The position numbers and the translations under genes were made by a program. A model generated the notes under the pieces. That model saw only the letters and a list, made by a program, of their open reading frames with translations, searched no databases and had not been told where the DNA came from. Below are positions 44,405 through 53,470 of a stretch of 64,000 nt of DNA, piece after piece; positions within the stretch are counted from its first letter, which is position 1, and each line of letters opens with the position of its first letter. Source of the stretch: Pseudomonas sp. LB-090624 (GTDB lineage Bacteria > Pseudomonadota > Gammaproteobacteria > Pseudomonadales > Pseudomonadaceae); contig NZ_QJRL01000007.1 in NCBI RefSeq assembly GCF_003205205.1, positions 1 through 64,000 on the forward strand, in the 5' to 3' direction.

Positions 44405-44593
44405 TCAGGGCTTGACCTTGCGCCGCAGGATGCCGTTGATCACCACGACCACTACGGCGATGGCGATAGCCAGCATCTGGAAGGTCTGCTCACTGATCGT
44501 GCCCTGCTTCTGCAGGTGGGACAGGCCCAGCATCAGGCCCAGTACCACCAGGATGATCAAAAGGGAATATTTGAGGCGCTGCACGTGTGTCAT
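44405..44593 (-). CDS. small two-helix membrane protein, 62 aa
   Basis: The product has two hydrophobic segments (about residues 9-27 and 39-56) joined by a short polar loop and ends in RRKVKP, so both termini are probably cytoplasmic. AAGGAACC precedes the ATG. I recognise no function. Small size, the good ribosome site and a flanking hairpin at its 3' end support a real gene. Confidence 0.6.
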   Translation of the reverse strand: MTHVQRLKYSLLIILVVLGLMLGLSHLQKQGTISEQTFQMLAIAIAVVVVVINGILRRKVKP

Positions 44594-44745
44594 CGAAGGT
44601 TCCTTGCAACATCAGGGGCAAATGGCTCGCAACGAGCCGCGGCAATGATACAACGGCCCTCGCCCCCGGCGCTGGATTTCCTGCTGGGTGGGGCGGCTTC
44701 AGCCTGAAAGCATGAGGCTCCCAAAGCACCCATGCCGGAGGCACC

Positions 44746-45204
44746 ATGTACAAACCCCTGCTGTTCGCAACGCTGTTCCTCGCCCCCTTTTCCCTCCATG
44801 CCCTGGACACTCGGCACACACCCGCCGAAGACTTGCGCGAACTTGGCCGCGAGCTGGCGGCCCATGCGGGTGCCAGCCAGTGGCAGCAAATGTGGCAGCG
44901 CGTACGCCAGGCCGGTTACCTGCAGGCAGACGGGGCGCCGCTGCATTTCAGCGTGCCCACCGCCAGGCTACCGGAGCTGGCCCGCCAGACCCTGGCCCAG
45001 GCCGACCAGGTACAGGCGTTGCAGCATACCCACGCCCTGTACCGGCGCAGCTTTGCCGGGCAGGTCATCGGGCAGCGCGACGGCCAACCGCTGCATACGC
45101 TGTGCCTGCTGGTTGATTGGCGCACCTTACCCCAGAGCATGCGCGCCACGCCCCAGGCCTACCTGAGTAGCGCCAGCTTGCTGACCAGCTATCCATGCGA
45201 CTGA
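44746..45204 (+). CDS. secreted hypothetical protein, 152 aa
   Basis: The protein begins with a clear signal peptide (MYKPLLFATLFLAPFSLHA, cleaved before LDT). The mature part is rich in Gln, Ala and Arg and mostly helical, with a cysteine near residue 119 and one near the C-terminus (YPCD) that could pair. CGGAGGCACC precedes the ATG. No family recognised; the periplasm is its likely place. Confidence 0.65.
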   Translation: MYKPLLFATLFLAPFSLHALDTRHTPAEDLRELGRELAAHAGASQWQQMWQRVRQAGYLQADGAPLHFSVPTARLPELARQTLAQADQVQALQHTHALYRRSFAGQVIGQRDGQPLHTLCLLVDWRTLPQSMRATPQAYLSSASLLTSYPCD

Positions 45205-45456
45205 GGGTTGCAGCACCCAACTGGTAATCAACGGGTATGACCAAATGGGAAACCGGCAGCTAGCAGGGTGTGCCAACGCTATTTCCTACAAACCCGGATA
45301 TCGCTGCCTGCAAAACCTGTTCACCGAAGCTACAACCCCCGCGCCATATGCCGCCTAGCGACGCGCGGCGGCTGTCCCACAGAATCAGCTCACACCTTCG
45401 ACATAACGCCGCGGGTGATCGGGTCGCACATTCCACCCATCCCGAAGGAGCGCCAT

Positions 45457-45837
45457 ATGCAATTGCCAGACTTGAGCCAGATAGATATCAGCCAGCTGCC
45501 TCACTCATTGCAGGCCCTGATCGACTGTATCGGCATCGAAAACGCTTACCAACTGACCTGTGCCTACGGCGGTAGGCCCAAGTACATCCCCAAGTACCGC
45601 GAGCGCACCAGGCTCGCCGACGTGCTCCCGGCCGAAGCGCTCGACGCACTGATCAAGCGCTTTGCCGGGGTCGCGCTGGAGATTCCCAAGGCGGACCACT
45701 TCCTGCGTCAACTGCGTAACCAACAGATTCAGAAAGAAAGCGCCGACGGCTTGTCCCGCAGCCTGCTGGCCAACAAGTACGGCCTGAGCCTGCGTCAGAT
45801 CGGCAACATCCGGCGCCAGGAGCCGTGCGCTCGCTGA
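45457..45837 (+). CDS. Mor-family transcription activator-like protein, 126 aa
   Basis: The protein matches the phage Mu Mor/C activator layout: an N-terminal helical dimerisation part (LPHSLQALIDCIGIENAYQL), a middle turn GGRPKYIPK, and a C-terminal helix-turn-helix (LLANKYGLSLRQIGNIRR). Mor activates phage middle promoters, but no phage gene lies nearby. GAAGGAG precedes the ATG at 45457. It leads two DUF2589-type genes on the same strand and may regulate them. The long open frame before this start has no ribosome site. Confidence 0.8.
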   Translation: MQLPDLSQIDISQLPHSLQALIDCIGIENAYQLTCAYGGRPKYIPKYRERTRLADVLPAEALDALIKRFAGVALEIPKADHFLRQLRNQQIQKESADGLSRSLLANKYGLSLRQIGNIRRQEPCAR

Positions 45838-45851
45838 CCCGCCGGCAACTC

Positions 45852-45868
45852 GGCCGCCACAGGCGGCC
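45852..45868 (+). terminator. hairpin between the Mor-like gene and the first DUF2589 gene
   Basis: GGCCGCC-ACA-GGCGGCC followed by TAATT, fifteen bases after the Mor-like stop. It may set the expression ratio of the regulator and the genes that follow. Confidence 0.5.
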
Positions 45869-45897
45869 TAATTCCCCACTAGAGAGAGCAACCTAAC

Positions 45898-46545
45898 ATG
45901 TCGATAGACAACAGCCTCATTGGATCGGTCATCAATGCCCTGCCGATGGACCGGATGATCGCCGGTCCGCTGCAGGCCATGGTCCAGGCGCAGGTCACCG
46001 CCAGTAAGTCGTATGCCGACTTCCTGATGCAGGTCTGCGTACAGGACGGCAAGGCAGTGGCCATCCAGTTCGACTATGACGAAACCATCGTCGACGAACA
46101 GGGCGAATACAAAGGCGTGGTCAGCAAGACCATGAAAGTGCCGCTGCTGGCAGCGATCACCCACCCGAACATTTCGATCGACGAAGGCAACGTCGAGTTC
46201 GAGCTGGTCATCAACCAGATGTCCGAAGATGTCTCCAGCAAGGACATGAACGCAGAAGCGACTGGCTCGCTGGGCTGGGGTCCGTTCCGGCTGAACGTGA
46301 AAGGCAGTGTCAGCCACAAGTCCACGCAAACCCGTAAGACCGACACCCGCGCCCGTTATGCTTTCAATACAACCTTGCGCCGCCAGGAACCACCTGAAGC
46401 GATCATGCGGGTAATCGAGTTCCTGACCGACGCCGCAACAAAGCCTACTGTCGTCAACACTGCGACACTCGAGAGCCCGGACGAAATATCCCAGAAAGAC
46501 ACCTTGAAAGGCCCTGACGCCGGAATAACTCCACCCGCTGCTTGA
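45898..46545 (+). CDS. DUF2589 family protein, 215 aa
   Basis: This protein of unknown function matches the DUF2589 pattern: an N-terminal helical segment (LIGSVINALPMDRMIAGPLQAMVQAQ), a beta-rich middle (VPLLAAITHPNISIDEGNVEFELVI) and a C-terminal strand-helix unit with EPPEAIMRVIEFL. It has no signal peptide or membrane helix. AGAGAGAGCAACC precedes the ATG. The shared PPEA motif and pattern mark it as a relative of the next gene's product, suggesting a hetero-complex. Role unknown. Confidence 0.75.
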   Translation: MSIDNSLIGSVINALPMDRMIAGPLQAMVQAQVTASKSYADFLMQVCVQDGKAVAIQFDYDETIVDEQGEYKGVVSKTMKVPLLAAITHPNISIDEGNVEFELVINQMSEDVSSKDMNAEATGSLGWGPFRLNVKGSVSHKSTQTRKTDTRARYAFNTTLRRQEPPEAIMRVIEFLTDAATKPTVVNTATLESPDEISQKDTLKGPDAGITPPAA

Positions 46546-46568
46546 GGTGCTATGCCTTCCCGAAACAG

Positions 46569-46591
46569 CCCCTCTGTCCAACGACAGGGGG
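46569..46591 (+). terminator. hairpin between the two DUF2589 genes
   Basis: CCCC-T-CTGTC (46569-46578) pairs with GACAGGGGG (46583-46591) across a CAAC loop with one bulged T. It lies about 24 bases after the first gene's stop. Confidence 0.5.
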
Positions 46592-46617
46592 CCCTTCCGG
46601 CCTGAGGAATCGAATCC

Positions 46618-47172
46618 ATGGACAAGTCCCCCGCCCCGATGACCTCCATCGACCTGCGTGAGATCACCCGCGGACTGCAAGAAGCTGCCAGCGCCACCAA
46701 CAGCCTGATCGCGCAGCAATACATCAACCTGTTCGACCAGTTCTTCGAGTGCGACACCCAAGCGCTGGGCGCGCCCATGAAAGCCAAGATGGTCGAGGTG
46801 GCCATGGACGGCCAACACATCATGCGCGTGCCGCTGTTCGCCCTGGTATCGCCCAAGGGCCTGGCCCTGGAGCGCATGCAGGTGGACCTGTCGGTGCGGG
46901 TCAAAGGCACCGAAGCACAGCAGGCACTGATCAGCGCAAGCGAGAGCAAGGCCGCCAGCTTCAAGGTCACCATCGGTGGCCACGGTCGCCAGGGTGATAG
47001 CCGTGACCCTGACGAGGTACAGATCCGTATGCAATTCCAGGCCAGTGACCCCCCCGAAGCCCTGAATCGGCTGATCGAGGAGTACACCAATCTGATCACC
47101 CCGGTGCGTGCCCCAGGCGCAACGCCCTCACCGGATACCAATGAGTTCATCGAGGCGGCCATGGTGCGTTGA
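46618..47172 (+). CDS. DUF2589-like protein, 184 aa
   Basis: Second protein of this type: an N-terminal helical segment (LREITRGLQEAASATNSLIAQQYINLF), a beta middle with VPLFALVSPKGLALERMQVDLSVRV, and a C-terminal IRMQFQASDPPEALNRLIEEY unit that parallels the first protein. TGAGGAATCGAATCC precedes the ATG. It is cytoplasmic by sequence. It is convergent with tamB and closes the Mor-DUF2589 group. Confidence 0.7.
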   Translation: MDKSPAPMTSIDLREITRGLQEAASATNSLIAQQYINLFDQFFECDTQALGAPMKAKMVEVAMDGQHIMRVPLFALVSPKGLALERMQVDLSVRVKGTEAQQALISASESKAASFKVTIGGHGRQGDSRDPDEVQIRMQFQASDPPEALNRLIEEYTNLITPVRAPGATPSPDTNEFIEAAMVR

Positions 47173-47191
47173 CGGCAGCCTCGCCAGCGGC

Positions 47192-50100
47192 CTAGAAGTC
47201 GCGCTCGTAGAAGATGTCCAGCGAGCTGGCCAGCCCGCTGGCTGCCTCCAGATAGACCTTTTTGCTCAGCTTGTAACGCAGCGCAATGGTGTTGGCCGGT
47301 TCGAATACCCCTACCCCGTAACGCAGGCTCAGCTTCTCGGTGAGGTTACCGCTGGCGACCACGCTGGTGGTGTTGCCCGAGCCCTCGGTATCCAGCTGGA
47401 AGTCGTCGATACCCAGGCTGGATGCCAGGCTGCCGGTAATACCGGCACTCCCCGCCAGCCCCAGGCCCAAGGCTGCCTCGGCAAGCATGTTGTTATCTTC
47501 GCCGGAAGTGCCCAGAGGACGACCCAGTACCAGGTAAGACAACGCCTGCTCCTGGCTCATCGCCGGCTCCGAGAACACTGTGCTGGTTGGCTGCTCGGCG
47601 CTGCCGCTCAGGCGGATACCGGCAATTACATCGTCAACCTTGCGGATTGCTTCGATGTCCAGGTAGGGCTGGTCGATCGGCCCGGCGAACAGCAGCCGCG
47701 CCCGGCGGATGGTCAGGCGCTGGCCGTAGGCACGGTAGCGGCCGTCAGCCAGGCTCAACTCGCCGCGGGTGTCGAGGTTATCACCGATATGCACATGGCC
47801 CAGCAAGTTGGCGGTGAGGCCAAAGCCACTGAACGACAGCTTGTCGCGGCCCACTTCGACGTCGATATCCATGGCCATCGCCATGGGCGGTTTGCCCTCT
47901 TCGGTCTGGTGGCCGACGATCACTGTGTCATCCGACACCTTGACGGTGGACGGCGGCAGTTCGCGCACGGTGATCTTGCCTTTGGGCACCTGCACCTTGC
48001 CGGTGACGGCCAGCTTGTCGTCGATCAGGCGCAAGGTCAGGTCCGGAGCAACTTCCAGGGTGGCATAGGGTTCGACTGTGACGGGAAGTTGCTGGCCTTG
48101 CAGGCGCACGTTCATGCCCAGCGCCTGGCCCCAGGTAAGGTTGCCGCTCAACTGCCCACGCCCTGCCTCGCCACTGCGCCAGTTACCGTCAAGTTGCACC
48201 TGCTCGCCGGCAATCTGCGCCTGCAACGACAAGTCCTCGAGGCTGGCCGGCAGCTCGGCACCGCTGACTTCACCGCCGCTCAGCCGCAGGTTGCCGTTGA
48301 CCTGCGGTGCGAGCAAGCTGCCGGACAACTGGCCGCTGCCGTTGAGCTGCCCAACCAGGCGCTCGACCATCGGTACGAACGGCCGTGCCACCGACAGGTC
48401 CAGCCCGGCCAGGCGAAAATCACCCGACAACGGCTTGTTCTTGCCTAGCGGGTCGAGCCGGGTATTGACACTCAGCTCACCCAGCCGCTCACCACGGAAC
48501 GCCAGGCGAGTGTCGATACGGCGTGGCGCCAGGGTGCTGTCCACGCGCAGGGCCTGGTACGGGAAATCGATCCAGCGACCTTTGTCGCGTACACGCAGGG
48601 TACCGCCACTGGCATCGATCACGACGGTACCCTTGGGGCCGCTGGCCGGGATGTCCAGGTTGATGTCGGCATTGAGCAGGCCTTGCCAGGCAAAGTCCTT
48701 CGGCAGCCATTGGGCCAGGCTTTCCAGCGGGAATTGCTTGAGGTGGTAACGCAGCCGCGGCTCGGGCGCAAGACGCTGCTCATCGCCACACAGGCTGGCT
48801 TGACCGGACCGCCAGCAATGGGCACCGAAATCCAGTTGCCCGCTGGCCAAGCGCTGCAGCCGCGCCGGCGCCTGCAACTGCCAATCCTGGCCGCCGGCCT
48901 GGATGCGCCCGCTCGCCAGGCGCCCGCGCCAGTCTCCTTTGTTCAACTGGCCATCCAGGCCGAGGTCGAGTTTGAGTTGCGGACCGTCCAGCGCCAGGGT
49001 CAGGCCCTGCTGGCGAATGTCACCCTTGCCGTTGGCCTGCAAAGTGCCCAATGCCGTGTCGCCCAGCCGGATCCCGCTCGCCTTGAGGTCAATCACGCCG
49101 CGCTGGGCGTTGTCCAGGCGGGCGTCCAGGTCCAGCTGCTGCAGGCGGTTTTCGGCCTGTGCCAGGCGCTGGCCCTGCAGGGTCAGGGTGCCTTGCGGGG
49201 CCTGCACGGTGCCGGCGACATCCAGCCGGCCCTTGACCTGGCCTTGCAGCCTTGGCCACAGCTGGCCCAGGCGTGGCAGGTCGAGGTCGATGCGCCCCGC
49301 CAGACGCTGTTGCAAACTGCCACTGCCGGTGATGCGGTTGTCACCCAGCTGGATCGCCAGTGCGCCCAGGGTCCAGTTCTGCCCTGCGCCCTGGGCCTCG
49401 GCCTTGAGCACCGCGGGCTGACCGCGCAGTCGGCCTTTGAGGTCTAGCTGGGCATCCAGCGTGAGCTGCTCGTCCTTCAGCTCGCCCTTGCTACGCAGCG
49501 GCCCAGCCAAGGTACCCGGCAGCTCGGCCAGCCAATAGGCCGGGTCAAGTGCGGAAAGTTGCAGGTCGACATCCCAGGCCAGGGTGTCGGCAAAACGGAC
49601 TGCAACACTGCCCGCGGCCTTGCCTTGACCGGCGGTCAGCGCCAACTGCGGCAGCTTGACCTGGCTCAGGTCACCTTCGAACGGGCTGGCCAGGCTGAAA
49701 GCCCCCGCCGGGCCGTCGAAATCACCGTCGAAGGTGCCCCGGTAATTGCCATCGCGATAGTGCACCTCGGTTCTGAAACGCTTGAGGGTGACCTCGGGCG
49801 GCGTTTCCAGAGGGTACAGGCGCAGCCACGGAAAGTCCTGCCAGTCCAATTGTGCATCGGCAACCAGGCCTTGCTGCCAGTCAGCCGTAGCCTGCAGCTT
49901 GACCCGCTGGCTGTCGCTGGCTGTCAGGTCCAACGCGTCGAGCCTGGCGCCTTTGCTGTCGACCACCCCGGACAAGGCCAGGGCGATTGGTGACTGTTCA
50001 GCCGGCAGGCTGGCGGCCCCCGACAGCTGATAGCCCTTGAGCAGATCGCCAGTGGCATCGAGCGTGAGCTGGTTCAACTGCAAGGTATCAGGCAACGCAC

Positions 50101-50866
50101 CCGCCGGTTTGAATGCTTCGGAGCGAACCTGCAAGGTCGCTGGCAGGTGCTCCGCCAATGCCTGCAACTGCCCGGTCAACGTGGCATCGAGATAACCGCT
50201 GCTAGTACCTGCGAGCTTCAGGGTCTTTTGCAATTCGCCGTCGGCAGTCAAGGCCAGTTGCCAGGGTTTGCCCTCTACCGCAGGCAGTTGCAGCTGCGCC
50301 TGGAGCTTTACCGGCCAGTCTCCTTCGGGCTGAACATCGCCTTGCAGGTTCAGTTGCAGGTCGTCGCGCTGCACATGCAGGCTGTCGATCCGCATCCCAT
50401 TGCGGGCCCAATGCGCCGTCAATTGCACGTCTCCCAGCAGGTCGCTGCCATCCAGGCGCAACTGGCCAACCTTCACCTCACCCAGCTCGATCGCCAGCGG
50501 CAAGCGCAACGCCGGCAGTTGCAACGGGCCGCTGTCGGCAGGTTCGGTGCTCGTCGCAAAGGCCATGTCGATCCGCTGCGCCCGCAGCTGATCGATGCAC
50601 AACGTGGCACGCAGCAGGCAGGCCGGCGACCAGGCCAGGTGCGGTGCTTGCACCTCTACCTTGCTGCCCGCGTCGACCCAGCTCAGCCGGCGGGCTTGCC
50701 AACTGCCGGCCAGTCGGCCCTGAAAGCCGGTTACCTCAAGCCCGGGTACCTTGGCCAGTACCCAGCGGCCGCCGGCTTCGGTCCCCAGCAGCAGGCCAAG
50801 TCCCAGGCCCAGGCCAGCAATTGCCCCCAGCAGGCCAAGCAGAATGTATTTGATCACGCGTTTCAC
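47192..50866 (-). CDS. tamB: TamB, inner-membrane/periplasmic translocation and assembly module subunit
   Basis: The 1224-residue protein has an N-terminal membrane anchor (YILLGLLGAIAGLGLGLGLLLG), then a very long beta-repeat region with AsmA/TamB-like hydrophobic strands and the conserved C-terminal DUF490 domain ending in strands with YGVGVFEPANTIALRYKL and a final Phe. TamB spans the periplasm and works with TamA in outer-membrane protein assembly and phospholipid transport. The start is GTG, overlapping the tamA stop as GTGA. Confidence 0.95.
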   Translation of the reverse strand: MKRVIKYILLGLLGAIAGLGLGLGLLLGTEAGGRWVLAKVPGLEVTGFQGRLAGSWQARRLSWVDAGSKVEVQAPHLAWSPACLLRATLCIDQLRAQRIDMAFATSTEPADSGPLQLPALRLPLAIELGEVKVGQLRLDGSDLLGDVQLTAHWARNGMRIDSLHVQRDDLQLNLQGDVQPEGDWPVKLQAQLQLPAVEGKPWQLALTADGELQKTLKLAGTSSGYLDATLTGQLQALAEHLPATLQVRSEAFKPAGALPDTLQLNQLTLDATGDLLKGYQLSGAASLPAEQSPIALALSGVVDSKGARLDALDLTASDSQRVKLQATADWQQGLVADAQLDWQDFPWLRLYPLETPPEVTLKRFRTEVHYRDGNYRGTFDGDFDGPAGAFSLASPFEGDLSQVKLPQLALTAGQGKAAGSVAVRFADTLAWDVDLQLSALDPAYWLAELPGTLAGPLRSKGELKDEQLTLDAQLDLKGRLRGQPAVLKAEAQGAGQNWTLGALAIQLGDNRITGSGSLQQRLAGRIDLDLPRLGQLWPRLQGQVKGRLDVAGTVQAPQGTLTLQGQRLAQAENRLQQLDLDARLDNAQRGVIDLKASGIRLGDTALGTLQANGKGDIRQQGLTLALDGPQLKLDLGLDGQLNKGDWRGRLASGRIQAGGQDWQLQAPARLQRLASGQLDFGAHCWRSGQASLCGDEQRLAPEPRLRYHLKQFPLESLAQWLPKDFAWQGLLNADINLDIPASGPKGTVVIDASGGTLRVRDKGRWIDFPYQALRVDSTLAPRRIDTRLAFRGERLGELSVNTRLDPLGKNKPLSGDFRLAGLDLSVARPFVPMVERLVGQLNGSGQLSGSLLAPQVNGNLRLSGGEVSGAELPASLEDLSLQAQIAGEQVQLDGNWRSGEAGRGQLSGNLTWGQALGMNVRLQGQQLPVTVEPYATLEVAPDLTLRLIDDKLAVTGKVQVPKGKITVRELPPSTVKVSDDTVIVGHQTEEGKPPMAMAMDIDVEVGRDKLSFSGFGLTANLLGHVHIGDNLDTRGELSLADGRYRAYGQRLTIRRARLLFAGPIDQPYLDIEAIRKVDDVIAGIRLSGSAEQPTSTVFSEPAMSQEQALSYLVLGRPLGTSGEDNNMLAEAALGLGLAGSAGITGSLASSLGIDDFQLDTEGSGNTTSVVASGNLTEKLSLRYGVGVFEPANTIALRYKLSKKVYLEAASGLASSLDIFYERDF

Positions 50867-52605
50867 AGCTCAGGCCCCATGGAAAAGTGCAGGCGAATGC
50901 CCCCTTCGTCATCCAGCGCCTTGGCCAGGTCCAGGCGCAGCGGCCCTACCGGCGACACCCAGCGCACACCGAAACCGACACCGGTCTTGAGGCTAGGCAG
51001 TTCCAGGTTGTTGAACGAGTTGCCCTGGTCGACGAAGGTTGCGATCCGCCACTTTTCGGTCAGCGAATACTGGTACTCGACACTGCCAGCCACCAGGTAA
51101 CGGCCACCAATGCGGTCGCCGTCGCTGTTCTTCGGTGACAGCGTCTGGTAGTCGTAACCGCGAACGCTCTGGTCGCCCCCGGCGAAGAAACGCAGCGATG
51201 GTGGGATGTTGTTCTTGAAGCCATTGGTCGCGCTGCCCCCAAACTGTATGCGACCGAGCAAGCGGTGGTTGTGGCCAACCGTGGTCAGGCCCTTGAGCAG
51301 TACGTTGCCGTGCAACAGGTTGGTGTCGGAAACCAGACCTTCCTTGGCCACCTGGGCATCGAACTGCAAGCGGTAGCCATTGTGCGGGTCGATACGGTTG
51401 TCGCTGCGCAGGAAGGCATAGCTCACACCGGGCATCAGTAGGTTGCTCAAGCCAGAATCATCGCCCACGCGATACTCCTCGCGCTGGTACTTGAGCGAAA
51501 TCACCCGCTGCCAGCCGCTCGGCAGTTTGCTGTGCCATTCGGGGCCAACCGTCAGCAGTTTACTGAGGGTATCGGTGCCGGCAATTTCCTCGTTCTGGTA
51601 GCCGCCGGCAAAGCGCAGTTTGTCGGTCAGTGGCGGGTCCAGGGGGATGTCGTACCACAGGCCAACGTTCTGCCGCGGCGCCGACAACTCGGTTTCCCAG
51701 CCGTAACTGTGACCCTGCGGGTTGACCCAGTGGCGGGTCCAGTTGGCCTTGCCGCGCGGCCCGACGTCGGTCGAGTAGCCCAGGCCCAAGCCCATCGTGC
51801 GGGGTTTGCGGGTTTCCAGTCGGACAGCTACGGGGACGTCTTCGCCAACGGCGGCGGTTGGCGCGGCATCCACGCGCACCCCGTCGAAGTAGCCACTCGA
51901 CTGCAGGTCATTGTTCAGTTCGGCGATCAGCTCCGAGTCATAAGGGGTACCCGGTTTGAACGACACCATGCGTTGCAGCAGGTCGTCGTCCAGCGGCGTG
52001 TCGCCACCGAAGGTGACCGCCCCCAGGCGATAGCGCGGGCCGCTCTGGTAGACCAGTTCGATATCAGCCACACCGGCCTGCGGGTCCACCGCCAGGCGCT
52101 GGCGACTGAAGCGGCCGCTGAAGAAACCGTAGCGCGAGGCCTGGTTCTGGATCAGCCGCTTGGCATCTTCGTAATGCCCGTGGTTGAGTTGTTCGCCTGC
52201 ACGCAGCGCCTTGCTGTCGGGCACGCGAAAGGCCTTCATCTCGCTGGCCGGGCCTTCTATGCGCACCGTCACATTGCGCAGGCGAATCGGCTCGCCGGGG
52301 TTGATGGTGATGATCAGTTGGGGGGGATGGTCGGCATCGCTGCCGGGTTTGACCTCGGCATCGATCTGCGCCAGATAGTAGCCAAGTGCCTGCGCGGCTT
52401 TGCGCGCCTGCTCCTCTGCCCCGCGGCTGAAGCGCAAAAGTGCTTCTTCATCACGGTCGCCCAGCGTGCCTATATAGCCTTCGACATTGGCCTTGAGCGC
52501 CTTGTTGGCCGGTTTTACCTTCACCAGCAACTCGCTCTGACCCCATGCTGCGAAACTGGCGGCCCAGAAAACCAGGCCCCAGGTCAATCTTCCTGAATAC
52601 GTCAT
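50863..52605 (-). CDS. tamA: TamA, Omp85-family outer membrane protein
   Basis: This 580-residue protein has a signal peptide (to about residue 22), three POTRA domains (about 23-270) and a 16-strand Omp85 barrel with the VRGYDYQTLSP loop-6 motif and a terminal FSMGPEL strand. TamA partners TamB. It is the first gene of a tamA-tamB operon. A strong hairpin separates it from the GNAT gene upstream on the same strand. Confidence 0.95.
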   Translation of the reverse strand: MTYSGRLTWGLVFWAASFAAWGQSELLVKVKPANKALKANVEGYIGTLGDRDEEALLRFSRGAEEQARKAAQALGYYLAQIDAEVKPGSDADHPPQLIITINPGEPIRLRNVTVRIEGPASEMKAFRVPDSKALRAGEQLNHGHYEDAKRLIQNQASRYGFFSGRFSRQRLAVDPQAGVADIELVYQSGPRYRLGAVTFGGDTPLDDDLLQRMVSFKPGTPYDSELIAELNNDLQSSGYFDGVRVDAAPTAAVGEDVPVAVRLETRKPRTMGLGLGYSTDVGPRGKANWTRHWVNPQGHSYGWETELSAPRQNVGLWYDIPLDPPLTDKLRFAGGYQNEEIAGTDTLSKLLTVGPEWHSKLPSGWQRVISLKYQREEYRVGDDSGLSNLLMPGVSYAFLRSDNRIDPHNGYRLQFDAQVAKEGLVSDTNLLHGNVLLKGLTTVGHNHRLLGRIQFGGSATNGFKNNIPPSLRFFAGGDQSVRGYDYQTLSPKNSDGDRIGGRYLVAGSVEYQYSLTEKWRIATFVDQGNSFNNLELPSLKTGVGFGVRWVSPVGPLRLDLAKALDDEGGIRLHFSMGPEL

Positions 52606-52623
52606 GCGGCGAATGCTACCAGA

Positions 52624-52650
52624 GCCAGACGCTCAAGGGAGCCGTCTGGC
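52624..52650. terminator. strong hairpin between the GNAT gene and tamA
   Basis: GCCAGACG (52624-52631) pairs with CGTCTGGC (52643-52650), extended inside by CTC/GAG around an AAGG loop with one bulged C. It would end the acetyltransferase transcript just before the tamA start codon. Confidence 0.6.
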
Positions 52651-52657
52651 GGCCTGT

Positions 52658-53308
52658 TCAGGCAAAAGCGGAATTTGAAGAGACCGGATTGGGATGGAAG
52701 AACACCCTTTCCCGGATAGGCCCTACAGCAACTTCGCCAATTTCCTCATAGCCCTGGCGCTGGTAAAAGGCCAGATAGTGCTCATTGCCAGTGTCCAGCA
52801 CCACACCTTGGGTGCCTGGGTCGTCCGCACACCAGTCGTGCACGGCTTGTAACAATTGCTCGCCGTAGTGTTTGCCTTGGAATTGCGGGTGCACCCCCAG
52901 CAACGGCAGCACATGCACCTGGTCATTGGGCAGGCAGGTGGCCAGGGCGGCCTGGTAGTCCATGTAGCGCCGCGTGCAGCGCAACCCGGTACCGAGGATC
53001 ATGCGCAGGCGCCAGGCCCAGCTGTCAGCCACACCGAGCCGACGCATGGGCGGCACGATCAAGGCCAGGGCGATCAGGCGGTCGTCGACCAGCAAGCCGA
53101 TGGCGGGTAATTGCAGGTAGAAATGTTGCCGTACCCATTCCCGCACCATCACTCGCAAGCGCCGCTCATAGCCGGGGCGCTGGGCCTCGAAGATGTAGGC
53201 GAAGGTGGGCTCATGGCGGTAGGCATTGTACAGCAGCGAACGCGCCTCACGGCTGTAACCGTCATCAAGCAGGCAAACACGGGCCGGGGCGGCTGTGGTT
53301 TCGGGCAT
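52658..53308 (-). CDS. GNAT-family N-acetyltransferase
   Basis: The 216-residue protein shows a GNAT core in its C-terminal half: beta-4 strand VHVLPLLGVHPQFQGKHYGEQLL with the acetyl-CoA pyrophosphate loop (QFQGKHYG), and VLDTGNEHYLAFYQRQGYEEIGE. The N-terminal half is atypical and longer than minimal GNATs. AGGAGGT lies nine bases before the ATG. Substrate unknown. Confidence 0.85.
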   Translation of the reverse strand: MPETTAAPARVCLLDDGYSREARSLLYNAYRHEPTFAYIFEAQRPGYERRLRVMVREWVRQHFYLQLPAIGLLVDDRLIALALIVPPMRRLGVADSWAWRLRMILGTGLRCTRRYMDYQAALATCLPNDQVHVLPLLGVHPQFQGKHYGEQLLQAVHDWCADDPGTQGVVLDTGNEHYLAFYQRQGYEEIGEVAVGPIRERVFFHPNPVSSNSAFA

Positions 53309-53470
53309 TGCGGGCAGACCTCCTGGAATGGGCGTACTGAGCCTTGGAGGTTACCCACCGCGCTTCGTTCACCTCCCACAGCACGTTAGCAGCAGGCTCG
53401 CAAACCCGCCATGCTGGTGATGAAGGGCGATGTCGGCTAGCATCGCGCCTTTTACCGGGATCATCTTTCC

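Noticed and set aside
45457..47172. Mu-like prophage remnant
   Set aside because: Only a Mor-like gene resembles phage; no transposase, capsid, tail or lysis gene and no flanking repeats were seen.
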